From NCBI GenBank assembly GCA_037074765.1, contig JBAMDO010000001.1:358762-422761 (forward strand): a DNA stretch of 64,000 nt, in the 5' to 3' direction. The notes beneath the pieces are model-generated. The model was not told the origin of the DNA, made no database searches, and saw nothing but the letters and a program-made list of their open reading frames with translations. Position 1 is the first letter of the stretch; each line of letters starts with the position of its first letter. Shown piece by piece: positions 27,661 through 40,807 of this stretch. The position numbers were made by a program, and so were the translations under genes. Source of the stretch: Mansonella perstans. Its lineage: Eukaryota > Nematoda > Chromadorea > Rhabditida > Onchocercidae.

Positions 27661-30600
27661 AACTAAATTAAATGACCGATCATCACAAATATAATCTGCT
27701 GTCTTTTTTAATTAATTTCGATAAATAGCTATTCTTTCCCTCTCCTTTTCCAAATATTACATTTAAGTATTTTAAACAATATAATATTAAATTTAAACAT
27801 TTCAAAACACACAAAGTCATTAATATATTTCGGTAATTGTAACTAATTTGACATTTCTTATGCGCTCCCAAATATTTGTTACTATAAATGAATTGATAAT
27901 AATCTGTTAGACTTTTTTTGTTTTTTTCTCATTCGGAAAAAATTCAAATCAATAATGTTAGTAATTGTTAAATTTTGCAATTTTGCATGCAAGTTTATTA
28001 TTATTTGCTAATTATTGTTAAATTTGTTGTATTATTTTACTTCGATTGATAAATGTTATTTATGTTTGTATCATCAACCACAACAACTAATCTTTTTTAT
28101 AGCAAATATTAATCAATCAAATGTATTGAGTTTTAGCAAGAAAAAAAGTGGACAAAATATAGGGTGGTTGAAAAAAAAAAACTAGACCGATTGAAAGAGT
28201 TTGGAACGAGAGAGAGAGAGAATAAATGTGCATAATTATTGGACATAAAAAAATATTGCTGTTGGTTAGGTGAAAGTGAAGGATTGGTCATTTCAGAAGG
28301 GCAAAAAGATGTTATTTCTCCTCAAAATGAACAAAACGATAATTTCCATTTAATTATGAAATAAAGTTCAAAAGGATAAAAATTTAATATTTTATGTTTT
28401 ATTTTAATATAAAAGAAAAAATTGAAAAATTAAAACAAGAGAAGCTGAATGAGACAGAGAGAGAGAGAAATAGAAGCTCCTCATTAGCAACTCTAATGGA
28501 TGGCATTTTGGGTTTATTCATCATTTCATTTGTCATTTGCTTTTGTCCATTTATTTTATGATGATAATAATTAATATTAATTAATGCCTAAATTTATTAA
28601 ATTGTTAACATTGCCTCTATGCAATGAAACATTTTAGTAAATTTTGCGCGAAATATTTTCAACTGCTTTATTAAAATATTATGAAATTGATAACATAATT
28701 GTATTGTAAAGATTTAATTGAATTTTGAATCAAAAATATGATAGAAAAAGTGAAGTTAGAAGATAAATTATGAAAGATGAAAATAAATATGGAAAAAGAA
28801 GTGGGCATATTAAATGTAGCCCAATGCGACTTTTATCGATGAATATGAAATGGAAAGCTATTCATTTGTCGTATACAGAGGCTTTTGTTGGAAATAAATT
28901 TCTGAAATTACATCAGATAAATGTAAAAAAAAACTCGCTTCAAGTATAATTAAGCAAGAGTTAATTAGACTTGAAAACTGTCATTGCTATTGTTGCTGCA
29001 ATTGCTGCTTTAAATGTCGATAGTTTCTCAAATTACTTTACAATATGATTTCTTCATGTTTTTTTTATGCTTCATTGAAACACACAAAGAATATTCGAAA
29101 AAATAAAATAAAATACTATAAAATAGTTAGCTTAGAACCATCTTCCGGCGATAAGTAAAGACCTTATTTGACCTTTTCAGCCTGATTATAAACTATTAAA
29201 GATTTCAAGTAAGTTGTTTTCAAATTTTAAATTGATTTCTCAATCTGCTTCTACCTCCACTTATAATTAAATTGATAATCGACTCTTCAAATCTCGTTCT
29301 TCAGAGCTTTAAATATCTCACTTAAATCCACTGAATCATTTTGCAAAATCTTAACTAACCTGTTTTATTATTAAGTTTATCTTCATTCCTTCAATCGTCA
29401 CATCCAACGAAATGATGATGGAAAAATATGCTTGCATTTGAAATAACTAACATCCCTTAAGTCACAACAGTAATTGATGGATATAAAAGTATATTCATGT
29501 TTATTTCATACTTAATAGAATAAAAATGAATGAAAAAGATTATGACACTTACTGGGTAATGATTCACTACGAATTCCTAATTATTTCAACTTTCCTTCCT
29601 TTCTTCTTGCTGCACTATAAATTCGTTAAGCATACAGTTTACCTTTCTTCTCATCACAAATATCAAAGCACCATATAATGATAATTAATGAGAAATATGA
29701 AATGGAGAAGAGAATAGGGAAAATCCTTCGATCATATTGATTTTATCAATTATCATAGTGATAAATGACCTTTTTAAATCATCATTTTTGTCGGAAATTA
29801 TGCAAAATGCTAGCTTAATTTAATTAAATATTGGAAAAAATGTGAACGTAATAAAAATTATTTTTTGGAAAAAAGAAAAAAAACAGTTTGAAATTAGATT
29901 ATTTGGTTGAAAGTGAATTAAATGACAAGCGATCTAAACAAAACGTAACCAACCCATGTAGCAATTCTCAAATTCCATCCATTTAGATTTTTGTGGTTCC
30001 TGAAGAATTTAAGAGTGTCGTTAAAATCAAGACTGCTTTAAATTTCATTTACTGAAGTATGCTCTTTTATGTATCTTGAATATTTAATAAAAAATAAAAT
30101 TTATAGTTAAAAATCAGTGGGCAGAAATATAAAAACCTCCTGAATCCAGTCCAGTAGTAACTAATCAGTAACAAAATACGGTTCAATTTATCTAAAAAAA
30201 ATTAATGAATGAAAAATAATTGAAGTTAAGCTTTCAAAGAAAAATGACACATCAAAGATAAATGAAAGATATGATGAATGGTGAATGAATGTGCCGATAT
30301 AGGAAAAAACTTGAATGATGAAGAAAACTTGTATAACGAAAACTGCATTACTACAATTTCAAGAAGCACAAATTTTGTTTAATATTATATATCGCAGTGG
30401 ACGTTGTCCATAATCGAGAGATATGGAAAGAACCGATGAAGAAAGCATATATATACGCAGTAGAAGTGATATGGTATATTGAAAACTGTAAATCACAATG
30501 CGAAATAAACGAGTCGATCGAAAGATGGTATATAGAAACTTCAAGGTAACATTAAAAGTATTGGTGATATGGTGATATGAACTGTTGAGTCATTGAATGT

Positions 30601-31236
30601 TTTATTTATCATTTCTAGACTGTCAATTAACTGGATCAATAAACATCAAGAATGAATCAATAAATCATTTTAGGCTATTATTGATACTATCAAATATCAA
30701 TCGACCTACCCGTACAACTGTTAATTCTTCGGTCAGAAAACATTTCAAATCCATTTTCCGTAATGTATAAAATTATTCGAACAACTTTAACCTAATTATT
30801 GTTGTGATTTACAATTGATACAGTAGATTATTAAAGAAATGCAAAACATCTAAATGCCAGTTTACTGACTGATAGACTAATAGTGCAGTGACTGATTGAC
30901 TGATGATTAAGATTAATAATCAAACATATTTGAAATACTGACATAAATAATTTAGACTTTTTTATCTTGAAATATTAGATCATGAATAGTAAGTTTTAAT
31001 CTAACGTCTTAATCATATTGTACGACTAATTAGCAACTAAGTGTGGTTAAATAATTAACTGCATAATATTAAGAAAATAATATATTCATAATTGTTAAAA
31101 GTGTGGTAAGAAAACAGCATAATTATAGATTTCCTATTAAAAAAATTTTTGCTTTACGTAAGGGAAATATTATGAATTTGAAGATTTAACTGAGAGCATT
31201 TAAAATAGATTTGGTTTCAAATAGATTGGCTAGGAA

Positions 31237-31329
31237 CGATGAAATATCACTTCAAATTACAAAACTAATAAATGTCAAGTTTACGATGAAATATCACTTT
31301 AAATACAAAACCAATAAATGTCAAGTTTA
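31237..31329. repeat. ~47-bp tandem duplication
   Basis: ACGATGAAATATCACTTYAA followed by TACAAAACYAATAAATGTCA occurs twice in tandem with a few substitutions. Confidence 0.85.
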
Positions 31330-32386
31330 ATTTATTTTTTGAATTGCCGAACTAAACGATATCAGTTACGCCATTTATCAATAAATCAAAATGATATAAA
31401 TATGACTGATTGATTTCAATCATATTAAATGCCTCTATTTATCTGAATTCCTTGACTTGAATAATTCCAATTTCGATTTCTAATTTATTACCAAAAAAGG
31501 TACACAACTTTCTGAGGTTTCTAATGTAGATGAAAATTTCCGTAATTTCTTTGGCTATATTCAAACGACACGGCAATTATAGAGTAAATTAAATAAGATA
31601 AATACGAACCTTTAGGTTTTATAAAAATCATCAAATAAAAATATCACTTTTTAAGTCTAATGATTTTTGATTATTTTCACTAATATTTTTTTTTACGTTT
31701 CAGTTTTAGTTCTAGAATTAGGATTAGTACAAAAGTAAAAACGAAGTAAATCAATTTTTACAAACGGATTCAAGAAGTTGTTTAGTATTATTGTTGTTGC
31801 CATTTACAATTTCTGAAGAATCTACATGAAATTACTCGCTATTAACGATACTTTTGATGCAAAGTTACAAGAGAGACAAAATCAAATTAAATGTTCTGTT
31901 TAACAAAGTTCATATCTAAACAAACAAATTAAAATTAAAGAATCGAATTTGACTAATTTGACGTTTCAATCAGAGTAAGGTTTTCTTACTTGCTGTAATT
32001 CACATTATACGGATGCAGCTAATTCTAAATGAGTTAATAGAAGCTTCAATTTAAATGAATTAAACAACAATTAATAAATCCGCAATGAAATCATCCCTGG
32101 AATCTGCCATCTATTACCAGAATGGTATCATCCGTAAAATATCTTGGATTTTATGAAGCCCTCATTTCACAGTTTGCGACAAGAATGCAATGAGTTAGTT
32201 TCGAATGGTTGAAAAGTGGGATCACAAGTGTGGAGGAAATGATAGACGAAGCATAGGTTGAGGAGGTTTAGGATAGAGATTAAGAGTAATGTTATAGATT
32301 GAAAAAAATAAACAGCACAAATGCTAATGTTATTGAGAGAAATAACCGAATGATATGACCTCATTTATGCTCTAATTACTTTCTTT

Positions 32387-32420
32387 ACGTAATTATAGTT
32401 ATAATTAGCTATAATTACGT
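32387..32420. repeat. Inverted repeat, 12-bp arms
   Basis: ACGTAATTATAG (32387-32398) and CTATAATTACGT (32409-32420) flank a 10-base A+T loop, about 520 bases upstream of the leucyl-tRNA synthetase exon. Confidence 0.8.
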
Positions 32421-32600
32421 AATTATGTTCCCCTTTCCCCTCATTAAATTAATAATATAGTTCAAGTCTTTAAAAGATTTTGAAATAAATAGCTAAGGTA
32501 TGGTTAATATTTTCATTTTGGAAAATGAAAAGAAGATGATAAAACAGGAAACTTTATTGAATGTTCTATTCAAGTCCAGAACCATTGATAAAAAGTTACA

Positions 32601-32690
32601 ATGAATTATAATCATTTAATTGATTCAGAATCTGACGGTGATAGTGAATGGGAAGAATTGATTTGCTTGAGGAATTTCCGAATGAAATGA
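32601..32690 (+). CDS. Candidate 29-aa ORF upstream of leucyl-tRNA synthetase
   Basis: ATG to TGA frame rich in acidic residues (LIDSESDGDSEWEELICL). It lies 270 bases before the synthetase start, outside any predicted exon of that gene. It might be a first exon, an upstream ORF of an unspliced leader, or chance. No homologue recognised. Confidence 0.2.
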   Translation: MNYNHLIDSESDGDSEWEELICLRNFRMK

Positions 32691-32930
32691 TACTTGTTTT
32701 TAGAGATAATCATTGATTTAGTTTTGGTAGTTCTGCACAATTGTGCCATGTAATTTTAATTTTATTTCAGCATCCCATTATTCTGGTATGGATGTAGTTG
32801 TAGAGAAGAAAAATTGTTAGAAATTACCAAATTTTAGATCATAAGATTTCTACCAGTTTCTATGAGAGAAATTATCAAATTTGATTTAGCGTCATCACAA
32901 AATATGTTATAATATTTTTTATTGGTATTT

Positions 32931-32940
32931 TGTTTCATTC
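32931..32940 (+). promoter_or_regulatory. Probable spliced-leader acceptor for leucyl-tRNA synthetase
   Basis: TTTCATTCAG directly followed by a 19-base leader (AAAAAGAGCAGTTAACT) and the ATG at 32960. No upstream coding exon in phase is needed, as expected for nematode spliced-leader trans-splicing. Confidence 0.55.
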
Positions 32941-32959
32941 AGAAAAAGAGCAGTTAACT

Positions 32960-35900
32960 ATGAAGACGACTGTAAATGAAAGAAGAAAAGTGGCAGAACT
33001 TTTGGAGATGGAAGCGAAAATTCAAAAGTTATGGTCAGATGCGAAAGTATTCGAAATGGATGCTTCCAACGACAAGTAATATATGAACTACCAATTTTCA
33101 CCATCTCTTTGTTTCTTAATTTGTAGATTTTCTTTTTACCGAAATGGTTCTATATAGCTTATAGTATGGAAAAAAAATTTCAGATCCGAGTCCAAATATA
33201 CTGCGAACATACCGTATCCTTATATGAATGGTCGTCTTCATTTAGGACATTCTTTCACGATATCGAAAGCAGAGGTTCCCTTTACTCACCCCTTGTTTAA
33301 TTAATAATTCTACATAAATTTCAATTCCTTATCATAGTTACAGGCACAGAAATACGTAGAGCATATTATTTTTAAACTTCAAATTAAATTTTCATAAAAA
33401 ACAAAGTTTGTCATGTTTATCTGGAGATTATTTCAGTTTGCTATAGGATTTCAACGATTATTGGGAAAACGCTGTCTGTTTCCCTTCGGTTTGCACTGCA
33501 CTGGGATGCCAATCAAAGTTTGTGCTGATAAACTAAAGAGAGAAGTGGAAGAATTCGGATATCCTCCTCATTTTCCAGATAATGATAATGATAGTAAAGT
33601 GTCAGCCGAAGAGGAAAATCCCATAGATGAAATTGTCAAAGACAAAAGTAAAGGAAAAAAGGTTTTCATTTATTATTTTTCAGATTTCCGAAATCTTTTT
33701 TGTTATCATTGTTATCATGTCGTACGCTATCTTTATTTTAGAGTAAAGCTGTCGCAAAAACTGGAGTAGCGAAATATCAATGGCAAATTATGAAGATGCT
33801 GGGTTTAGACGATTCCGAAATCATCAAATTTACAGATGCGAGCCACTGGCTTGATTACTTCCCGCAAATTTGCATTAATGATGTTCAAAAAATGGGTCTC
33901 AAGGTTTTGAGTTTTGAATTCGTCGTCTGTGTATGAAGCGCTGTTTTGTTTTACTGTTTTTCAGCTGATCTACCGAAATTCTTTTTTTTGAGAATAGTTT
34001 GTTTAGATTGATTGGCGGCGTACATTTATCACTACTGATCGCAATCCTTATTATGATTCATTTATTGCTTGGCAATTCCGGAAGCTTCACGAAGATAAAA
34101 AAATTGATTTTGGCAAACGTTATACAATATATTCTCCAAATGATGGGCAACCATGCATGGATCATGATCGATTGGCTGGAGAAGGTGTTGGACCTCAAGA
34201 GTATACACTCATCAAATTAAAGGTGGGATTAATTTTCGAAAATAGCTCTTTTTTCCATGGTTATGTCATCTCATCAAGCCATTATTTCAGATTCTTGAAC
34301 CACTACCAGAGTTTCTTGCGAAAAGTGGGAAAGATGTTTTCTTGGTTGCTGCAACGCTGAGACCTGAAACATTGTACGGACAAACGAATTGCTTTATTCA
34401 TCCAGATATTGAGTATGCATCTTAATTGATCAAATTATTTAAAATTAAATGGAGAATGAAAATTTTTGACTGATATCAAATGGTAACCTGCTTTTCTGTT
34501 TTCTTGCTTTCAGTGCATCTAGATTCGATGGATTTCATCTGGATTTGATGAGAAATATATCTTCTTAATTTTGAGAATTTTATACAGACTTTCAGCCTCA
34601 CTATTATGTATTTTCGTTCAAGGTACTGCGCTTTCTATGCTGGCCAAAAAGAAAGTGAAGTTTTTGTAGCAACAAAAAGAGCTGCAAGAAATATGAGTTA
34701 TCAGGAAATGACTGCTGGAAATGGGAAAATACGGTTTGTTGATGGTGCTGAAAAGGTTCTCTTTTTCTTTTATTAATTTTATTCTTTGTACAACTCATCA
34801 TTAAAGCGTTCTTAACTTTTTGAGAGCACTGAAACGATTAATTATTTCAACTTTTTGCAATTATTTGACATTTTTTAGATACTGGGCAAGCAATTGCTTG
34901 GTTTGGCGTTAAAAAGTCCGCTAACGAAATATTATCCCATCTATTCATTGCCAATGCTGACTATCAAAGACGACAAAGTTTAGTTTATCTTTTCAAAGAT
35001 TCAGAACTGTCTTATATCGATCAGTTCAATAATTCATCAAAAAATAATTTCGAGCTCTTGCATTTCTTTTGGATATTAAAAATATGTGCTTTTTCATATT
35101 TACAGGCACCGGTATTGTGACCAGCGTACCATCTGATTCACCAGACGATTTTACGGCTTTAATGGATTTGAAGAAAAAGAAACCATTAAGAGAAAAATTT
35201 AATATAAAGGATGAAATGGTACTGCCATTTGAGCCGGTAGGTTGTGCTTTTCCTTAATATTACTTTTTGGAATTTGATAGGGTGCTAATTCGATGTACAT
35301 TTATATATTTATTGTGGCGTAATGAAACAAGTAATTTCTTGGTCATTTTGAATTTTAGTCTTTTTGAATAATTACATACAGCCAATACCGTATCGAAAAA
35401 ATATTGTTGCAGGTCCCAGTTTTGAAAATACCAGAATATGGAGAAATGGCTGCTGTGCATCTTTGTCAAAAAATGAGAATTGAAAGTCAAAATGATCGAG
35501 ACAAATTGGCAGAAGCTAAGAAGGAAGTGTATCTGAAAGGATTCTATGATGGCGTATGTATTTGACATGTTAATGCTTATTTTCAATTGTAACATATCAA
35601 ATTATACGTTGGAAATTGGTTGCCTTTCCGAGTTAAGTTTGAGAAAAAAGTTTTTAGATAATGATGGTTGGTAAGTATGCTGGGCTGAAAACTGCAGAAG
35701 TGAAGAAGAAAATTCGAGATGAATTGATTTCATCGGGCGAAGCAACATTGTTTGTTGAACCGGAAAAAAAAGTTATATCGCGTTCTGGCGATGAATGTGT
35801 CGTGGCTTTGTGTGATCAGTGGTATGTGTCGTTATCTGACATTAGAAAAATGTTAAATTCATAAGAATATAAATAATTTAATGAGGAATACTTTAGTTAA

Positions 35901-38900
35901 AGACACAAATTTTGATTTCAAATTTAGCATATGTTTTGTAGCACTAGAAAATTTATACCTGTAGCAGTATAAGAGGATTCTGCAAAATAGTCACTAAAAA
36001 AAAAGCTCGATGAATGTTTTTCTAAGAGTTTGTTTTTTTTGGAAGATTTTCAGAAAAGAATATTTCTAAATTATTGCCAAATCATCTTATAGCATGACAA
36101 GCATCATTCTACAACGCTGATTTGTATCTTATGTGTGTTGTATTGAAAGGGTTTCATACGTATGATTATTTATTTATTTACCTTTTCTTTTTTGCAGGTA
36201 TTTAAATTATGGTGATGAAAAATGGAAGAAGGAAACAAAAAAAGCTTTGGCTCAATTGAATACATACACAGAAGATGTAAATTTTGAAAAAAATAACTAT
36301 AGGTTGGTTGTCAAAAAATGTAAATTAATTTTCAAGTATTTATTTCTTGTTAGGTCCGGAGAAATTTGGATGCGACGATTGATTGGTTACATGAGCATGC
36401 TTGTTGTCGATCATATGGTTTGGGCTCAAGATTGCCATGGGACCCGCAGTATCTCATTGAATCTCTTTCTGATTCAACAATATATAATGCCTACTATACT
36501 GTAGCACATCTTCTACAAGGTGGCGCTATTGATGGAAGCGTCATTGGTCCTGCTGGAATCAAGTACTATTTAAAAGTTTGCATACTTACAGTTAAATTCG
36601 ACAAAATCCTCAGGTTTTGTAAGAATGTAAATAATTTTTTAATTTCAGAGCATCGGATATGGTTGATGACTGCTGGAATTATATATTTTTAAATAAGCCC
36701 TACAATGACAAGACAATGCCGGTCCAAGAATCGCAGCTGGCTATGTGTAGAAAAGAATTTCTTTACTGGTGAGTTTTTTCGTCATGTTCATTGTATAGAT
36801 ATATTTCAGTGTCACATATACTAGAAATATTTATACTTTTTTGTCTGCTGCATTTTTCGCACTGGATTTTTAGTGGAAAGACATTAAGAATTTTTTTAGA
36901 AATATGAAATCTTAGTATTCGTTGATTGGTTAGTTCAGCAGAAATATCTGCGGATTTATGAAATTATAAGATGCATCATACTTTCATTTGTCATAGTTCC
37001 GAGTTTTCCTTTTTTCGTTAAGGTATCCGGTTGATATGCGTGCTTCTGGTAAAGATCTTCTACAGAACCATCTTACGTATTATTTATTCAATCACGTTGC
37101 CATTTGGAAAGATCAGCCTGAGTTGTGGCCTAGAAGTATACGAGCAAATGGGCATCTATTGCTAAATAATGAAAAGGTTCGAATATCTGTACTTTTTAAC
37201 TTACATTTGTATTTGAACACACAAGTACAAAAGTTTGTTTTTATTAAGTTACATTTGTTAATATCACTCTATCAGCATCTTAAAATAATTCAGATGTCCA
37301 AGCAAACGGGTAATTTCTTGAGTCTTAGTGAAACTGTGGCAATGTTCTCTGCCGATGGGATGCGTATTTCTTTGGCAGTGAGTATTTTTATCAAATTTCC
37401 TCTAAAAAGAAAAATTTCTTCGCTCCAAATAAAGAGTAAACTTGAATAATGCAGAATTTTTCGTAATGAACTGTTTATTTCACATTTTGATTCATCTGGT
37501 GAAACGCAATACAGTGATTTTTCTTGTTTTTACTGTACCACTTAGACTAAATCAGAAAAATAAAACTTGTTTGTAGTCAAGTTATTATTTGTCATTTATT
37601 AAACCATACCTGCTTCTTGCAGATGACGTAACATTTACTCGTAAGTTATGGATGAACACTTTCAAATTCAGGATGCGGGAGATTATGTCGAAGATGCAAA
37701 TTTTGTTTATGATATGGCTGATGCAGCGGTACTGCGTTTATACAATCTCCTTGCGTGGTCACGTGAAATGGTTGCCTTGCGGGAACAGGGTAATTTACGT
37801 AATGGGAAGAAATTCACTTTTGCCGATCAGGCTTTCGACAATGAAATGAATAGCTCAATTCACAAAACATTCGATAGCTATGAACAAACTCTTTTTAAAG
37901 AAGCTTTAAAACATGGATTTTTTGAGTATCAGGTAAATGAATGGGATTTTTTTTTCCGAGTTTTTGTGCAGATCGATAAAATATCAATTGTAAGTTATGC
38001 TGAGTATTTTGTGCACATAAATGTGTTGAGTGCTTAATTTATTTGAAGCTGTCGTAGTGAAGATTATATACTGTGGTATACTAAAAGGTGAAGTAAGAGT
38101 GTTGCTGCATTAAATAGTTAATTAATTGGAATTTTATACTTGGTTTTTTTCGAATAATTCTCAAACTTTATGGTATTTTCTAGAGTTATCGCGACAAATA
38201 TCGTGAATATTGTGGAGGCGATGCGGAAATGCATGTTGATGTGGTTTTCAAGTGGATTGAAACACAAGCAGTCATTCTGTCACCAATTTGCCCTCATGTG
38301 TCTGAACAGATATGGCAGATTCTGGGAAAGGTTACATTAGTGAAATTATCGTATGATTATAATTATATATATATGAAATTATATATTCAATATGTCCGCG
38401 TGGCATTAGGTTTATTTCTCCAATTTTCATTGTTCAAAAGGAAATGAAGCTGAATTGTTAAGCGTGTTAATTTCTAGAATGGTTTCATTGTGTGTACAAA
38501 ATGGCCCGTCACCCCACCCGCTGATGATTTGATGACAAAAAAAGCTGAATTCATAGATAATGCCATCAGGGTATGCTTTTATATTACAGTGATTTAGTTT
38601 TTATCGATTTTTAAGTTTACTTCATTTCTGTTTTATTTAAAAGAAAGTTTTGTAATAGATTATCGTTGCATCCTACATAAGAATAGTTTTTAATTTTTTT
38701 TTAGGACTTCCGATTGCGTTTAAAAAATCACATGAATTTGAAACAGAAAAAGAGCAAGGATACAAATCCACCATCGGAAGCAGTAATATATTATGCAGAA
38801 GAGTATCCAACTTGGCAAAGGGAAGTGCTTGGATTATTGAATCAGTGTTATCAGGTTTGAGTTATTTTTTTCTTATATAAGTTATGTATAACATCGTATA

Positions 38901-40159
38901 TAACTTCCATTATCGAGGAATGATTCGTGATATCATCTTTAATTGCATTTCTTAATAATTATCCAATTTCGTTGTAGGAAAGCCATGGTGAGTTGCCGGA
39001 TAACAAAGAAATATCGCGTCGAATAAATGCAACAGAGAGTTTGAAAAAGATTATGAAAAAAGCGATGCCTTTTGTTCAGCTAATACGTGAAAACTTGACA
39101 ATGCACGGTGAATCAGCGCTAGATATTGCTTGTCGATTTGATCAGAAAGAAGTTCTGGAGCAGGTTTTGCTGTAGTTCTTTATCGTCTTTTTATCGAATA
39201 CATTCTTGTGGAAGGATTTTCTACAAATTTTTGTTTAAATCTTAAATTTATTGCAGTTCAAGGCCTACTATCTTATATACCTTCATTAACTATATGTTTT
39301 GTTGATTCCAGAATTTGGATTATATACTATCAACTTTGGATCTAGAACGAGTTACCATTACTGATGTAAAAGGAGTAGTACCAGCAAATGTAGCAGAAAT
39401 GACTTATCCTGGAAAACCGATCATAATGTATAAAGAAAATGAAGTAAATTCATCTATTAATTCATTTTTTAATGTTTCTAGAATTTTATATTTTTTACGA
39501 TGCTTTCGTGACAAATTTTAAAAATAATTAATGTTTCTTAATTTTTTATATTTATACTAATGCGACTTTTCTGTGTGGATTTATAGTCCGGTATTACCAT
39601 TATGTTTCGAAACATACAGCCTTGCTCTAGTCTGTTTGATATTGAAATTCCAATTACAAATGGTGACACTACAGCAGTCGTTATTCGTCGTTTAAAGAGA
39701 TTTTCGAAAAGTATCAAGCGTAAGTTTCAGTTTCATATTTTAATCATCTGATGTTTTGAATACATCAGTGATCTAAATTGTTTAGAGAGTTTGAAGAAAA
39801 TTTCTTTATTAGAATTTGCGATAAAACTATTTTGGTATTTGTTACAAAAATATATTTCTTTCAGCTAGACAATTTATTACTTTATGGCGATATTTGGATC
39901 CTTTAGGTGGTGATAGAAAATTGATAACATCAAAAAATCCTTTAGAAAACAACGAGCGCATCCCTGATTCTGGTAAGCTTTATCATTTTTTTGAAATCGA
40001 TGTTTTAAACAAGTGTATTAAGTTTAAATTCGAATAAATGAATATGGATGGATTTTATTTGCAGCAGAGTTCAAGACAGACATACAAACTGGAAAAATAT
40101 ATTTACAAAATAATGGTGATATATTTTATTTGGGCAGCACGATAGTGTATACAAGTTAA
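32960..40159 (+). CDS. lars-1: Cytosolic leucyl-tRNA synthetase, 25 exons
   Basis: Class I aminoacyl-tRNA synthetase that charges tRNA-Leu in the cytoplasm. Exons: 32960-33075, 33184-33274, 33437-33661, 33742-33903, 34007-34222, 34291-34412, 34623-34755, 34879-34977, 35106-35236, 35413-35553, 35658-35821, 36198-36276, 36354-36562, 36649-36768, 37023-37176, 37294-37377, 37672-37932, 38184-38330, 38478-38570, 38705-38854, 38978-39163, 39312-39443, 39587-39719, 39865-39972, 40065-40159. The product is about 1183 aa (human about 1176). Landmarks: HIGH-type HLGH near residue 58; [13 protein letters not shown]; editing-domain [12 protein letters not shown] and [30 protein letters not shown] near 721-725 (usually KMSKS); anticodon-domain [12 protein letters not shown]. 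All junctions keep phase except 34977/35106, which is one base short: an extra G is needed to read DK-GTG. That may be a sequence error, a polymorphism or a non-canonical splice. Confidence 0.97.
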
Positions 40160-40807
40160 TCTCTTATGTTGTTTTATTATGTCAATGATGATAAATTACC
40201 TTATGTTTGACTGCTTGTTTCAAATAACTGTTTGTTATGATATGCTTGTTTTGAGTGACAAAGATTGCTATCAATTTGTCAGCTTGTGATGCTGTTGTTA
40301 TTTGTTAGTCTTTTGAATTTTGTTCGATCTTTCTAATTTCTTAATTTGTTTTTCTTTACTTTTCAATTATCAAGTCCTTCCATTAGTTTGTTCAGTTTCC
40401 TTTTTTACCTCTCAATTACTTGTTACCTATTAAGTACTTATTTTAAACAAATTGCAGATTATTGATTTTTTTTTTTAAATTTTTCTACTTTGCATAAGAT
40501 TAATGGAATAGAACTATGGAAGCGAATCTGTTACATTGTTTTCTTAATGTTGTTTTCAAATAAATATTTGTTGGAGAAGGATTAATTCATATCGTTCATC
40601 ATTTATTTACTGCAAAGACCGGAAAACATAGTGTCTTGAAAGCTTTTTCATGCTGAAGTTTGTTGAAAATTTGGTGTGGGGTATGAACTAATGAGTTCTT
40701 TAATGAAACTGGAAGTAGATTGATGTCATAATTAAACTAATTCAAACCTTTCTATATATTAGCTCGCTGAGTAATTTGAATGAAATTTTCGATAGAAACA
40801 GATTCAC
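40160..40807. other. Intergenic, synthetase to carrier
   Basis: About 650 bases between two same-strand genes. It is T-rich with an AATAAAT polyadenylation-like signal near 40559. A GAAACAG acceptor-like site lies six bases before the carrier ATG, so an operon with trans-splicing of the second gene is possible, although the gap is long for one. Confidence 0.5.

Larger units (their letters stand above)
19057..32600. other. 13.5-kb gene desert
   Basis: A+T-rich sequence with no gene I can support. It contains a GATCGAAGGAATGAGT minisatellite (21010-21225), a CT tract (21401-21445), inverted repeats (22919-22963 and 26175-26215), a strand-skewed block that may be mitochondrial (27240-27660), a 47-bp duplication (31237-31329) and a hairpin (32387-32420). 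A 65-codon minus frame at 32167-32364 begins with a hydrophobic stretch and has three later cysteines, but nothing else supports it. A missing first exon for the 17-19 kb exons may lie here. Confidence 0.5.

Noticed and set aside
37620..37650. Possible micro-exon in leucyl-tRNA synthetase between CTTGCAG and GTAAGT
   Set aside because: The product is complete without it (ISLA-DAGD), and including it would insert a stop (ATGACGTAA).
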